This document shows positions 1 to 6,939 of a DNA stretch of 64,000 nucleotides, one piece after another. The first letter of the stretch is position 1, and the number at the start of each line of letters is the position of its first letter. A model generated the notes under the pieces. The model saw only the letters and a program-made list of their open reading frames with translations, made no database searches and was not told the origin of the DNA. The stretch comes from Pseudarthrobacter sp. NIBRBAC000502772 (GTDB taxonomy: Bacteria; Actinomycetota; Actinomycetes; Actinomycetales; Micrococcaceae): positions 1,674,001 to 1,738,000 of the forward strand of contig NZ_CP041188.1 in assembly GCF_006517235.1 (NCBI RefSeq), written 5' to 3'. Position numbers and translations under genes: made by a program.

Positions 1-1017
1 CCGGGTGCCCAGCGCGCCGGATTCGATGCTCCGGACGAGCTGCATGATGCGCTTGTTTTCCAGGTACACCTTGTCGTCCAGGAGCCGGCGCATCTGCTGC
101 GAGAGCTGCCGGACAGTGGCCTGGGTCTGCTCGACGGCGGGTAGCCAGTCCTGGTGCAGATTGGTCACGGTGTGCAGGTTGTCCAGTTTGGCGAGGGCGT
201 CGATCTGCGTGGCCCGCTGCAGCAGGTCCCGCAGTTCCGTTCGGAGCTGCGGGGACATCAGGTAGTCCCAGAAGCCCTGGAACGTTCGGCCCTGGAGGGA
301 ACCGCTGATGTCCTGCTGGTTGGCGAAGATCGAGGCAAGGAGCTCGCCCTGGGTGCCGTCCCAGGTGGCGATCTGTTCACGGACCTGCCGGTCAAGCTTC
401 CGGAAGTTCTGCTCCACCTCACGGAAATCGGAGAGCAGGTCCTTGGCCAGGGTGGTCAGCTGCTGGAAGTGGTCCAGGGCTTCCGGCGCAGTCATCACGC
501 GGATGTTGCCGTCCTTGATCCGCTGCATCTCGGCGTCGATCCCGTCCCGCTGGCGCTGGAGCTCGGCGAGCCTTACCTCCGGATCGGTCTCGGACTGCTG
601 GACCAGGGCCTTCAGGACGGCGAAGATGCTGGTCAGCCTGGACTGGGTGGCCACGAAGTCCCGCCCGCTCAGGCTCTCCACCCAGCGGACCACGTCCTCG
701 GCGGCGGCGGTGAGATCGTAGCGCGGCTCGTCCTGGCCCGGGACGTAGTATTTCCGCAGCCAGGCCCGTTCCGGGGCCGCCCACTCATCCAGGTACTCAC
801 CGGCCGGCCTAGGATACTTGTCCTCGCCGAAGACTTCACGGAGGCCGAACAGGACATCATCAAGGTGGTCAATGAGCTCCTGCCGGCCGATGTCCCGCTG
901 GTTGGGTCCGGTGAAGGCCTTGATGAAGAAGCTGACGGCCAACGGGGCGTTCTGTGCGCGGAGCAGGGACCACCCTGCGTGGTTCTCACGCAGTGCGTTG
1001 ATGGCGTAGAAATCCAT
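1..1017 (-). CDS. jetA: Wadjet anti-plasmid protein JetA (DUF3375), 5' part, runs off the left edge
   Basis: An uninterrupted minus-strand frame of 339 codons starts at an ATG at 1017 behind GAGGACGCC and is still open at base 1. The start MDFYAINALRENHAGW and the later stretches EEYLDEW-like GEYLDEWAAPERAWLRKYY, LLSDFREVEQNFR and LENKRIMQLVRS are the pattern I know for DUF3375. In Wadjet, JetA is the kleisin-like subunit of an SMC complex (JetABC) which, with the nuclease JetD, recognises and cuts small circular plasmids. Full-length members are about 480 residues, so roughly 140 C-terminal residues, and the expected jetB, jetC and jetD, would lie to the left of the window. Function is assigned by family; the subtype cannot be decided here. 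A toxin-antitoxin pair lies directly upstream on the same strand. Confidence 0.83.
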   Translation of the reverse strand, partial: MDFYAINALRENHAGWSLLRAQNAPLAVSFFIKAFTGPNQRDIGRQELIDHLDDVLFGLREVFGEDKYPRPAGEYLDEWAAPERAWLRKYYVPGQDEPRYDLTAAAEDVVRWVESLSGRDFVATQSRLTSIFAVLKALVQQSETDPEVRLAELQRQRDGIDAEMQRIKDGNIRVMTAPEALDHFQQLTTLAKDLLSDFREVEQNFRKLDRQVREQIATWDGTQGELLASIFANQQDISGSLQGRTFQGFWDYLMSPQLRTELRDLLQRATQIDALAKLDNLHTVTNLHQDWLPAVEQTQATVRQLSQQMRRLLDDKVYLENKRIMQLVRSIESGALGTR

Positions 1018-1116
1018 GGCGTCCTCATGCAGGGTGCTGTTATTCCTAAGCTACACGGGGCGGTGACAGTGATCGAACTTGTCGTCCCCGGTTGATCGAG
1101 CCTGTCGGGATCCAGG

Positions 1117-1140
1117 GTTTCGACAAGCTCAACCACCGGG
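1117..1140. repeat. Dispersed short repeat, TTTCGACA(A/G)GCTCAACCACC family
   Basis: This copy reads GTTTCGACAAGCTCAACCAC. Close relatives occur at 1877-1899, 1902-1924, 2691-2713, about 27550-27580, 37901-37924 and 44080-44097, in both orientations. It lies between vapC and jetA. No coding role is seen here. Confidence 0.75.
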
Positions 1141-1145
1141 CGCAC

Positions 1146-1538
1146 TCAACCACCGGGGGATAGGACGTTCAGGCCTGCCTCGACGGCGGCAGCCAGGAGC
1201 TCAGCGTCATACGCCACCATTACGTCGGACTGCAGCCGGATGGCTGCGGCCAGATGGATGGCGTCGGCGCTTCGGAGCTTGCCGGGCAGGGCCGCCGCGT
1301 ACATAAGGTCCGAACGGGCAAGATCGACCAGGTTGATGGCTCCCAGGACCGTATTGACGGACTCGCCGGGAAATCCGCGGCGATGGGCCGCGCAATGAAG
1401 TTCCGTATAGAGGAGCATCGAAGCCACCAGCTGGTGGCCCTGGGCTGCCGCGGTTGAGAGGTAGTGGGCGGCCGCGGATGACTCTGGCTCTTCGACCACC
1501 AGCTTGAGGACAGCCGACGTTTCCAGGTAGATGATCAC
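1146..1538 (-). CDS. vapC: PIN-domain toxin, VapC type
   Basis: This 130-residue protein begins MIIYLETSAVLKLVVEE, carrying the first conserved acidic residue of the PIN ribonuclease fold. TELHCA follows in the middle, then RSADAIHLAAA and VAYDAELLAAA, which supply the later acidic residues. VapC toxins are magnesium-dependent RNases that usually cut tRNA or rRNA and are held inactive by the cognate antitoxin. The start overlaps the antitoxin stop by 4 bp (ATGA), the usual coupled arrangement. The length is normal for the family. The RNA target cannot be read from the sequence. Confidence 0.88.
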   Translation of the reverse strand: MIIYLETSAVLKLVVEEPESSAAAHYLSTAAAQGHQLVASMLLYTELHCAAHRRGFPGESVNTVLGAINLVDLARSDLMYAAALPGKLRSADAIHLAAAIRLQSDVMVAYDAELLAAAVEAGLNVLSPGG

Positions 1539-1801
1539 CGGTCCCCGCGGAGGTCAGCCAGGATCTCAGCAGTGCCGGCTTCTGACGGGACGCGCGGCAG
1601 CGTCTGGAAATCGACCGGCCCCTTGGCGGCTGGGCGGACCTGGCCCGCCAGCAGCAGCCGCTCAAAGGGTGACGCCGACGGCGGGATCAATGTAGCGGCT
1701 ATTTCGCCGTTGTTCGTGACGTCGATGGTTTCGCCGTTCTTAACGCGCTCCAGGATTTTGCTGCTCTGGTTGCGCAGCTCCCGGTGTGGGATGGTCGCCA
1801 T
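1535..1801 (-). CDS. Phd/YefM-type antitoxin of the VapC pair
   Basis: This 88-residue protein begins MATIPHRELRNQSSKILERVKNGE and continues IDVTNNGEIAATLIPP, the DNA-binding N-terminal half of the Phd/YefM antitoxin family. The remaining C-terminal part (FERLLLAGQVRPAAKG onward) is expected to wrap the toxin. The ATG follows a strong GGAGGTAACC ribosome site. It is first in the operon, as expected for an antitoxin that is made in excess and represses its own promoter. The 8-bp direct repeats just upstream (1811-1827) are candidate binding sites. Many annotators would call it vapB by position, but the fold is Phd-like. Confidence 0.87.
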   Translation of the reverse strand: MATIPHRELRNQSSKILERVKNGETIDVTNNGEIAATLIPPSASPFERLLLAGQVRPAAKGPVDFQTLPRVPSEAGTAEILADLRGDR

Positions 1802-1810
1802 GGTTACCTC

Positions 1811-1827
1811 CGTAGCAAGCGTAGCAA
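1811..1827. promoter_or_regulatory. Tandem 8-bp repeats upstream of the antitoxin gene, candidate operator
   Basis: CGTAGCAA occurs at 1811-1818 and again at 1820-1827, only 9 bp before the antitoxin start. Autoregulatory sites of Phd-type antitoxins are usually short repeats in this position. The binding role is inference. Confidence 0.4.
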
Positions 1828-1876
1828 CCTGCGTGTCCGAGGGTAAGGATCAGTCACCGCGGGTTTCGGGAGGCTC

Positions 1877-1924
1877 GGTTTCGACAGGCTCAACCACCGC
1901 GGGTTTGGACAGGCTCAACCACCG
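1877..1924. repeat. Two tandem copies of the dispersed repeat
   Basis: Two direct copies (1877-1899 and 1902-1924) read GGTTTCGACAGGCTCAACCA and GGTTTGGACAGGCTCAACCA. Read on the minus strand, they encode the last residues and the TGA stop of the hydrolase gene that ends at 1890. Confidence 0.8.
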
Positions 1925-2672
1925 CCCGCTCCCAGTGCCGCCGGAGCAATTCAGCCAGCCGCTCGGGCTCGATCCGGTGTGGCGGATCAAAATGGTGGCG
2001 CTTGGGGAACACTTCCAGGTGGAAGTCCGGGAAGAAGACCCTGGACAGCCGGCTGGCGATATCGCCGTAGTCATGGGGATTGCTCAGGCCGCCCAAGGCG
2101 AAGTAGACGGGCTGGCGAAAGGCAGCCAAACGCGCCCTCTCCAGGTCATAGTTTTTGAAGGTCCGCAGGAACGCCCTGATGCCCGCCGGCCGGTTGGCCA
2201 TCCACGGCGGCGGGGGATCCGGCGGCGGCGGCAGGACGACGTCGGGCTTAACTCCCAGCCTCATGAAGGCGGACATGAACTGTTCCGGCGGGAGTGTTTC
2301 CAGCTGCTCGTACTTCTTCCGGAGCTCCGCGTACGCAGGGCTCCAGTCCCAGTTCCCGGCCCAGGCAGGTTCCAGCAGCGCCAGGCTCAGCAGCCTCCCC
2401 GGGTGCTTGGCAGCGAACGCCAGCGCCGCCGCGCCGCCACCTGAATAGCCCGCCAGATGGAACGTCTCCCATCCCCGGGTATCGGCTTCGCGCAGCACGC
2501 CGTCGATCTCCGTGTCCAGGCTCCAGTCCGCCGGCGGCCCATCGTCCGCGTAGAGCTCGAGATCCTTGGCGATTGCCTGGACATCCGGCCCGAGGGCTGC
2601 GATGAGTCCGCCGAAAGCGGCCTGGGCAGGGAGTACAGCGCCTGGTAGAAGAATGGCCCGAATTGGTCCCAT
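1890..2672 (-). CDS. Alpha/beta-fold hydrolase
   Basis: Starting at MGPIRAILLPG, this is a 260-residue soluble alpha/beta hydrolase. LPGAVLPAQAAFGGLIAAL is the first strand and oxyanion region. The nucleophile elbow reads LAGYSGGGAAALAFA (GxSxG, serine 75 or so), and a C-terminal KRHHFDPPHRIEPERLAELL segment supplies the catalytic histidine region. No signal peptide is present, so it should act in the cytoplasm; the substrate is unknown. A longer frame begins at 2729, but its first 19 residues are translated from a dispersed repeat (VVEPVET), so I prefer 2672. The last residues, VVEPVQTRGG, and the stop are also repeat-derived, so the native C-terminus was probably altered by repeat insertion. 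Confidence 0.75.
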   Translation of the reverse strand: MGPIRAILLPGAVLPAQAAFGGLIAALGPDVQAIAKDLELYADDGPPADWSLDTEIDGVLREADTRGWETFHLAGYSGGGAAALAFAAKHPGRLLSLALLEPAWAGNWDWSPAYAELRKKYEQLETLPPEQFMSAFMRLGVKPDVVLPPPPDPPPPWMANRPAGIRAFLRTFKNYDLERARLAAFRQPVYFALGGLSNPHDYGDIASRLSRVFFPDFHLEVFPKRHHFDPPHRIEPERLAELLRRHWERAVVEPVQTRGG

Positions 2673-2690
2673 GGGAGAACGGTACGCCTG

Positions 2691-2713
2691 GGTTTCGACA
2701 GGCTCAACCACCG
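2691..2713. repeat. Dispersed short repeat copy
   Basis: It reads GGTTTCGACAGGCTCAACCA followed by CCG, and a partial second copy (GGCTCAACCACC) follows at about 2723-2734. It lies just upstream of the hydrolase start and creates a false N-terminal extension of that frame. Confidence 0.78.
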
Positions 2714-2880
2714 GATCTTGGAGGCTCAACCACCCGTCTCGTTGGCCGGTGGTAATCGAGGTTCAGAATCTCCTGTAGTCTTGATCCTGTTGTTGTGTTT
2801 ATGCGGTTGGTAGTTCAGGCAGTACGCGCGGTCGAAAGTCCGCGTCTTTCTGAAGTAGCGGTTTTGAACACCCCACACCG

Positions 2881-2910
2881 GAGGACCCGAAAGTCGGGAC
2901 TTTTCCTCCA
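2881..2910 (+). promoter_or_regulatory. Structured leader hairpin of the cold-shock gene
   Basis: In the leader, CCCGA (2887-2891) can pair with TCGGG (2895-2899). GGAGGA (2881-2886) lies opposite TCCTCC (2905-2910), with an ACTTT bulge. Cold-shock mRNAs commonly carry long structured leaders that refold at low temperature. The element is 21 bp upstream of the ATG, just ahead of the real ribosome site GAAGGA. A thermosensing role is inference. Confidence 0.4.
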
Positions 2911-2931
2911 CCTTCACGAAGGACAAAAATA

Positions 2932-3135
2932 ATGGCTACTGGTACCGTCAAATGGTTTAACGCTGAAAAGGGCTTCGGCTTCATTTCCCCCGATGACTCC
3001 TCACAGGACGTTTTCGCTCACTACTCCGCGATCGCCTCTTCCGGCTTCCGCTCACTCGAAGAGAACCAGAAGGTTTCCTTCGAAACCGAGCAGGGCCCCA
3101 AGGGTCCCCAGGCCGTCAACATCCAGGCACTCTAA
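2932..3135 (+). CDS. cspA: Cold-shock protein, CspA family
   Basis: This 67-residue single cold-shock domain starts [18 protein letters not shown]. It carries both RNA-binding motifs, KGFGFI (RNP1) and DVFAHYSAI (RNP2-like VFAHY). Such proteins bind single-stranded RNA and DNA, melt secondary structure and act as RNA chaperones. The length is standard. The ATG follows GAAGGA. It is a monocistronic gene with a long structured leader and its own strong terminator at 3174-3210, which fits an abundant, individually controlled transcript. Confidence 0.96.
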   Translation: MATGTVKWFNAEKGFGFISPDDSSQDVFAHYSAIASSGFRSLEENQKVSFETEQGPKGPQAVNIQAL

Positions 3136-3173
3136 TTCTTTAGAGATTCTGGGGCCTTAGGGTTTCATTATTC

Positions 3174-3210
3174 AAAGCAGGGCCGGTCATAGACCGGCCC
3201 TGCTTTTGTT
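3174..3210 (+). terminator. Rho-independent terminator of the cold-shock gene
   Basis: A perfect 15-bp stem pairs AAAGCAGGGCCGGTC (3174-3188) with GACCGGCCCTGCTTT (3192-3206) across an ATA loop. It is followed by a T-containing tail (TGTT), 38 bp after the stop codon. Confidence 0.93.
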
Positions 3211-3327
3211 AACCCGGAAGTGCTTCAAAGCGCCCGACTGGCAACTTGCGGGAAACCCCTTCAAGATAGTCAGTGGGCAAGCAGGGGGGATCGAGTCCAT
3301 CCCGCCGCACAGAGAGGCCCGCCCTTC

Positions 3328-4017
3328 GTGGCAATACCAAAACGTCAACTCAGTCCGCTCATCCGCAAGTACGTCAACGGCAGCCGCCCAGCCCAGGCAG
3401 AGACCAGAGGCCTCGGCGAGCTCAAGCCGGTGGAGCCCGCTGCCCGCCGGGAGGGGGTGCCCGTACTGGGCGATGACCAGGTCTATGTGATGAAATACGG
3501 GACGGTCTATCACACGGCATGGTGTCCGGTGGTGGGCGACAGCTGGGACCACGCCCCCAGAAGACTGCTAGTGACCCTATTGGCCGCTGTGGGGGAGCGA
3601 ACCCGGTGCGCGGAATGCAACCGGCACACGAAGGCAGCCAGGGCGTCAGCCGCGCAGGAATACCACCAGCAAGCCCGGCCCACCCCCGAACCCCCACCGC
3701 CTGACGCCGTGGTCCCGCTGAAAGTCATCGGGCTGGCCCATGGGATACTCTTCCTGGCCGCAGGGCAGGAATATCGGGAACGTTTTAAGGAAACCGCCGT
3801 GGAGCCGGCTACCCCGCTGTGGGTGGACGGGCGCCGCGACGGCATGGTGGTGCGGCTGGACTCCGCCAGCGACGAACCACTCGTGCTTGTCCAGTTGGAC
3901 CCCCGCGCCACGTTCCGGAACGGTCCGTACCAGGTGCGCCTGCGTCATCCGCTGCGGCGGTCGGCCACCAAACCCTATGCGGTTGAGTCGGTTGAGTCCG
4001 TAGAACCCGCACCATAA
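3328..4017 (+). CDS. Hypothetical protein with a CxxC pair
   Basis: I do not recognise a named family. From a GTG at 3328 it is 229 residues. A basic N-terminus (IPKRQLSPLIRKYVNG) leads to a central region with YHTAWCPVVGDSW and then TRCAECNRH. That cysteine, CxxC and histidine set could bind zinc. A proline-rich linker (RPTPEPPPPDAV) separates this from a beta-rich C-terminal half (ILFLAAGQEYRERF, RNGPYQVRLRHPL). No signal peptide or membrane segment is seen. An in-frame ATG at 3220 gives 36 further residues, but they overlap poorly structured sequence right after the cold-shock terminator, so I prefer the GTG. It is a lone gene facing the GH3 gene convergently. Confidence 0.6.
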   Translation: MAIPKRQLSPLIRKYVNGSRPAQAETRGLGELKPVEPAARREGVPVLGDDQVYVMKYGTVYHTAWCPVVGDSWDHAPRRLLVTLLAAVGERTRCAECNRHTKAARASAAQEYHQQARPTPEPPPPDAVVPLKVIGLAHGILFLAAGQEYRERFKETAVEPATPLWVDGRRDGMVVRLDSASDEPLVLVQLDPRATFRNGPYQVRLRHPLRRSATKPYAVESVESVEPAP

Positions 4018-4229
4018 CGGATCCCCGAAAGCCGCGCGAGATTGTGGGTCCCCAGGACCTCACGAAAGACGTGGACGCAGAGCCGGCCTCCGGCGTCGTC
4101 CTTTCCGAACTGCTGGATGCCCAAGAGGGAATTACCTGGAGTGGCTGCCACTTCTCCTTCTGGGTCGTTCAGCACGCAAGAAAGAGTGAGGACTGTCACC
4201 GTCCACGTTGAGGGGTACTACAACAAGCC

Positions 4230-4260
4230 GGGCTGGGCCCGAGGCAACCGGACCCAGCCC
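4230..4260 (-). terminator. Hairpin at the 3' end of the GH3 gene
   Basis: GGGCTGGGCCCG (4230-4241) pairs with CGGACCCAGCCC (4249-4260) with one mismatch. On the minus strand it is followed by a G/T-rich tail (GCTTGTTGTAG). It lies 26 bp after the GH3 stop and could also serve the convergent gene. Confidence 0.6.
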
Positions 4261-4285
4261 CGCAGTAGCCTGTGCTGAGCGAGGC

Positions 4286-6784
4286 TTAGCGCAGTTCGAT
4301 TTCCAGTACCTGGAAATCGTCAGCCGCGTGCCGGCCTACCAGCAGGCGGAATGTACCCTGCTCGAACTTCCAGCCGCCGTCGTAATGCCCGAAGGCTTTC
4401 GCCGGGACGCGGACCTCGACGCTGTCCGTTCCGGCGGGTGCAAGATGCGTTCCGGCGTAGCCGGCGAGCCAGCGGACCGGACGCTCCACAGCCGACTCCG
4501 CACGGTCTAGGTAGACCTGGACCACTTCGCGACCCGTGCGTGTGCCGGTGTTCCGAACCGGAACGTGCACCACAACGTCCTGCCCGGCCAGAACGGACTG
4601 GGGCGCGTGGGGGGTTCCCAGCTCGAACGTGGTGTAGCCCAGCCCGAAGCCGAACGGCAGGGCCGGGGCGGCGCCTCCGGCGGCTTCCTGCTTGAGCCAC
4701 GCCCGGTAGCCGATGTGGATCCCCTCGGAATAGACCACCTTGCCGTCAACGGGCGTGGTGTTGAGGACGGGCACATCCGCCAGCGCGGCGGGCCAGGTGG
4801 TAGGAAGGCGTCCGCCGGGCTCCACTGCGCCCAGCAGGATGTCGGCGATGGCGGAGCCGAATTCCTGGCCACCGAACCATCCCAGCAGCACCGCGCCAAC
4901 CTTATCCAACCAGGGCATGAGCACCGGCGACCCGGAGTTCACCACCACCACCGTGCGCGGGTTCACCGCGGCCACGGCCTCCACGAGCTGGTTCTGCCGG
5001 CCGGGAAGGTCCAGGTCCTTGCGGTCGAAACCTTCGGACTCGATGGCCGCATTGGTGCCAACCACGACCACCGCCACATCGGCGGTCCGTGCGGCTTCAA
5101 CGGCGGCGTCGATCTCCGCCTGCGGGTCCGTGACCACCGTTTCCTCACCCAGCAGGATTGCGGTGAAGGGGATGACCTGCTGCGTGGGCAGGTGGTATTC
5201 CGCCTCGATCCGGACGCTTTGGCCGGACGCCGTTTCGATGGGGTGGACGGTCTTGGGCGGGTCGAAAAGCGCGGCCCCGAGGACGTCCGTGTCGTCCTCT
5301 ATTTCGCCCTTAAATACTTCCGATCCGTCCAGTGCAAGTCGGATCTGGCCAACGGTGCCGACGCCGACGTGGTGGACTCCCGCTCTCTCTGGAGTCCACT
5401 CGGTCTTCATCCGGATGGCCGCGGCGCCCTCAGGGATGCCCACCCCGAACCAGATCAAGTGCGAGGCAAGCCTGTCTTCACCTGAGATGACAGAACCGTC
5501 AGCGGCAAGGAAGGAGACACGCATCCCGGGGACCCCGGACACAGGATTCCACAACGTCGTGCGGGGGAAGGGCTGCAGTCCCTCGGCGACCTTGGCGCCG
5601 CGGGAGTAGCTGACCTCGACGTTGCCGGGGAGAGCCGCCCGCAGTCCTTCGAGCGGTGAGACGGTGTATTTGGGCATCACCGTGGCGCTGCCGCCTCCCT
5701 GCGTGCGCGCCTCCTGGGCGTTATGGCCGATTACGGCAACGCCGCTGAGTTTCGAGGCGTCCAGTGGCAGGAGCCCATCCTGGTTACGGACCAGCACCGC
5801 GCCGCGGACGGCAACTTCACGGGCGACGGCGGCGCCGTTCAGCTGGGTGGGAAGCTCAGTCACGGCGGGGGTGAATCCCTCGAGGGAACCGACGCGGGCT
5901 GCCAGCCGCAGGATGCGGGTGACCTTTTCCAGGATAACTACCCGGCTGACGCGTCCGTCCTTGACGGCGGCCAGCAGCTTGGGTCCCCAGTGGCCCACCG
6001 GGCCGGGCATTTCCAGGTCCTGGTGGGCGTTGGCCGCCTCCACCGATCGGACACCGGTCCAGTCGGAGACCACGACGCCGTCGAATCCCCATTCGGTGGA
6101 GAGCGGCGTTTCGAGCAGTTTGTTTTCGCTGGCGGTGGTGCCGTTGATGGAGTTGTAGGAGCTCATCACCAGCCACGCCCGCGCCTCGGTGATGGCGTCC
6201 TCGAAGGCGGCCAGGTACAGCTCGCGGAGCGGGCGTTCGTCCACCACGGAGTCGGCGGTGAAGCGCTCGGTTTCAGCTTCGTTGGCCAGGTAGTGCTTCG
6301 GCGTGGCGCCAACGCCCATGGACTGCACGCCGGAGACGTACCCGGCGGCCATGGTTGCCGTGAGCCGGGGATCCTCGCTCATGCATTCGAAGTGTCGGCC
6401 GCCCAGCGGTGAGCGGTGAAGGTTGATGGTTGGGCCCAGGACGGCGTGCACTCCCTTGCGGCGCGCTTCCTGTCCTAGGACCTGGCCGTACTGGCGGGCT
6501 GTTTCGATGCTCCAGGTGGCTGCGAGGGCGGAGGACGACGGCAACGAAACAGAATCGTGGCGCTCATCGAAGTCTTCTCCCCGGACGCCGGAGGGTCCGT
6601 CGGACAACACGACCCGGCTTAGGCCGATGTCGGGAAGGGCATGGGTGGCCCAGACGTCCGCGCCGGTCAGCAGTTGAATCTGCTGTTCCAGGGAAAGGCT
6701 CTCGGCGAGTTCGAGAATCCGCGCTTCGGCGTCGGGGGTATCTGGAGCCTGGGACAGTACAGCTGGTGACAGGGCGGGGTTCAT
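4286..6784 (-). CDS. Glycoside hydrolase family 3 beta-glucosidase/xylosidase with PA14 domain
   Basis: This 832-residue retaining glycosidase has the full GH3 layout. A TIM-barrel domain (about 20-300) carries the substrate motif TPKHYLANE (K163, H164) and the nucleophile in VVVSDWTG (Asp241). An alpha/beta sandwich follows, interrupted by a PA14 carbohydrate-binding insert (about 405-545, VGVGTVGQIRLALDG), and a fibronectin-III-like C-terminal domain ends it. There is no signal peptide, so it likely cleaves imported oligosaccharides in the cytoplasm. Glucose versus xylose specificity cannot be read off. The ATG directly follows the stop of a truncated upstream reading frame, which holds its ribosome site (AAAGGAG). 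Its ABC importer and a second glycosidase lie upstream on the same strand. Confidence 0.93.
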   Translation of the reverse strand: MNPALSPAVLSQAPDTPDAEARILELAESLSLEQQIQLLTGADVWATHALPDIGLSRVVLSDGPSGVRGEDFDERHDSVSLPSSSALAATWSIETARQYGQVLGQEARRKGVHAVLGPTINLHRSPLGGRHFECMSEDPRLTATMAAGYVSGVQSMGVGATPKHYLANEAETERFTADSVVDERPLRELYLAAFEDAITEARAWLVMSSYNSINGTTASENKLLETPLSTEWGFDGVVVSDWTGVRSVEAANAHQDLEMPGPVGHWGPKLLAAVKDGRVSRVVILEKVTRILRLAARVGSLEGFTPAVTELPTQLNGAAVAREVAVRGAVLVRNQDGLLPLDASKLSGVAVIGHNAQEARTQGGGSATVMPKYTVSPLEGLRAALPGNVEVSYSRGAKVAEGLQPFPRTTLWNPVSGVPGMRVSFLAADGSVISGEDRLASHLIWFGVGIPEGAAAIRMKTEWTPERAGVHHVGVGTVGQIRLALDGSEVFKGEIEDDTDVLGAALFDPPKTVHPIETASGQSVRIEAEYHLPTQQVIPFTAILLGEETVVTDPQAEIDAAVEAARTADVAVVVVGTNAAIESEGFDRKDLDLPGRQNQLVEAVAAVNPRTVVVVNSGSPVLMPWLDKVGAVLLGWFGGQEFGSAIADILLGAVEPGGRLPTTWPAALADVPVLNTTPVDGKVVYSEGIHIGYRAWLKQEAAGGAAPALPFGFGLGYTTFELGTPHAPQSVLAGQDVVVHVPVRNTGTRTGREVVQVYLDRAESAVERPVRWLAGYAGTHLAPAGTDSVEVRVPAKAFGHYDGGWKFEQGTFRLLVGRHAADDFQVLEIELR

Positions 6785-6910
6785 TTAGTTGACTCCTTTG
6801 ATGCGGGGGACGGGGACGGCGTCGATGATTCCCACGACGGTGCCGGCTATGAAGAGCGCGGCGTAACCGCCGAGCGTGATGACGGGGAGGGCGATGGCAG
6901 GTGCCCAGCG
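6785..6910 (-). pseudogene. C-terminal remnant of a membrane-protein gene, cut by the sugar island
   Basis: The minus-strand frame ends in one hydrophobic segment (APAIALPVITLGGYAALF and following IAGTVVGIID), then a short basic tail and a TAA that touches the GH3 start codon. It carries the GH3 ribosome site. The frame can be extended to an ATG at 6988, but that part overlaps the end of the GH35 gene and looks unlike coding sequence. I read it as the surviving 3' end of a transporter-like gene that was once translationally coupled to the GH3 gene. Its family cannot be named. The left boundary of the remnant is approximate. Confidence 0.45.
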
Positions 6911-6939
6911 ACTTCGGGAGTGCTGGGCGGCAGGTGCAC

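Noticed and set aside
154..1095. Long plus-strand open frame (313 codons) at the left edge
   Set aside because: It is antisense to the jetA frame, which has clear family similarity; long antisense frames are common in high-GC DNA.
4044..4210. Short GTG frame ending near 4210 between the CxxC protein and GH3
   Set aside because: No good ribosome site and no recognisable motif; a chance frame is more likely.
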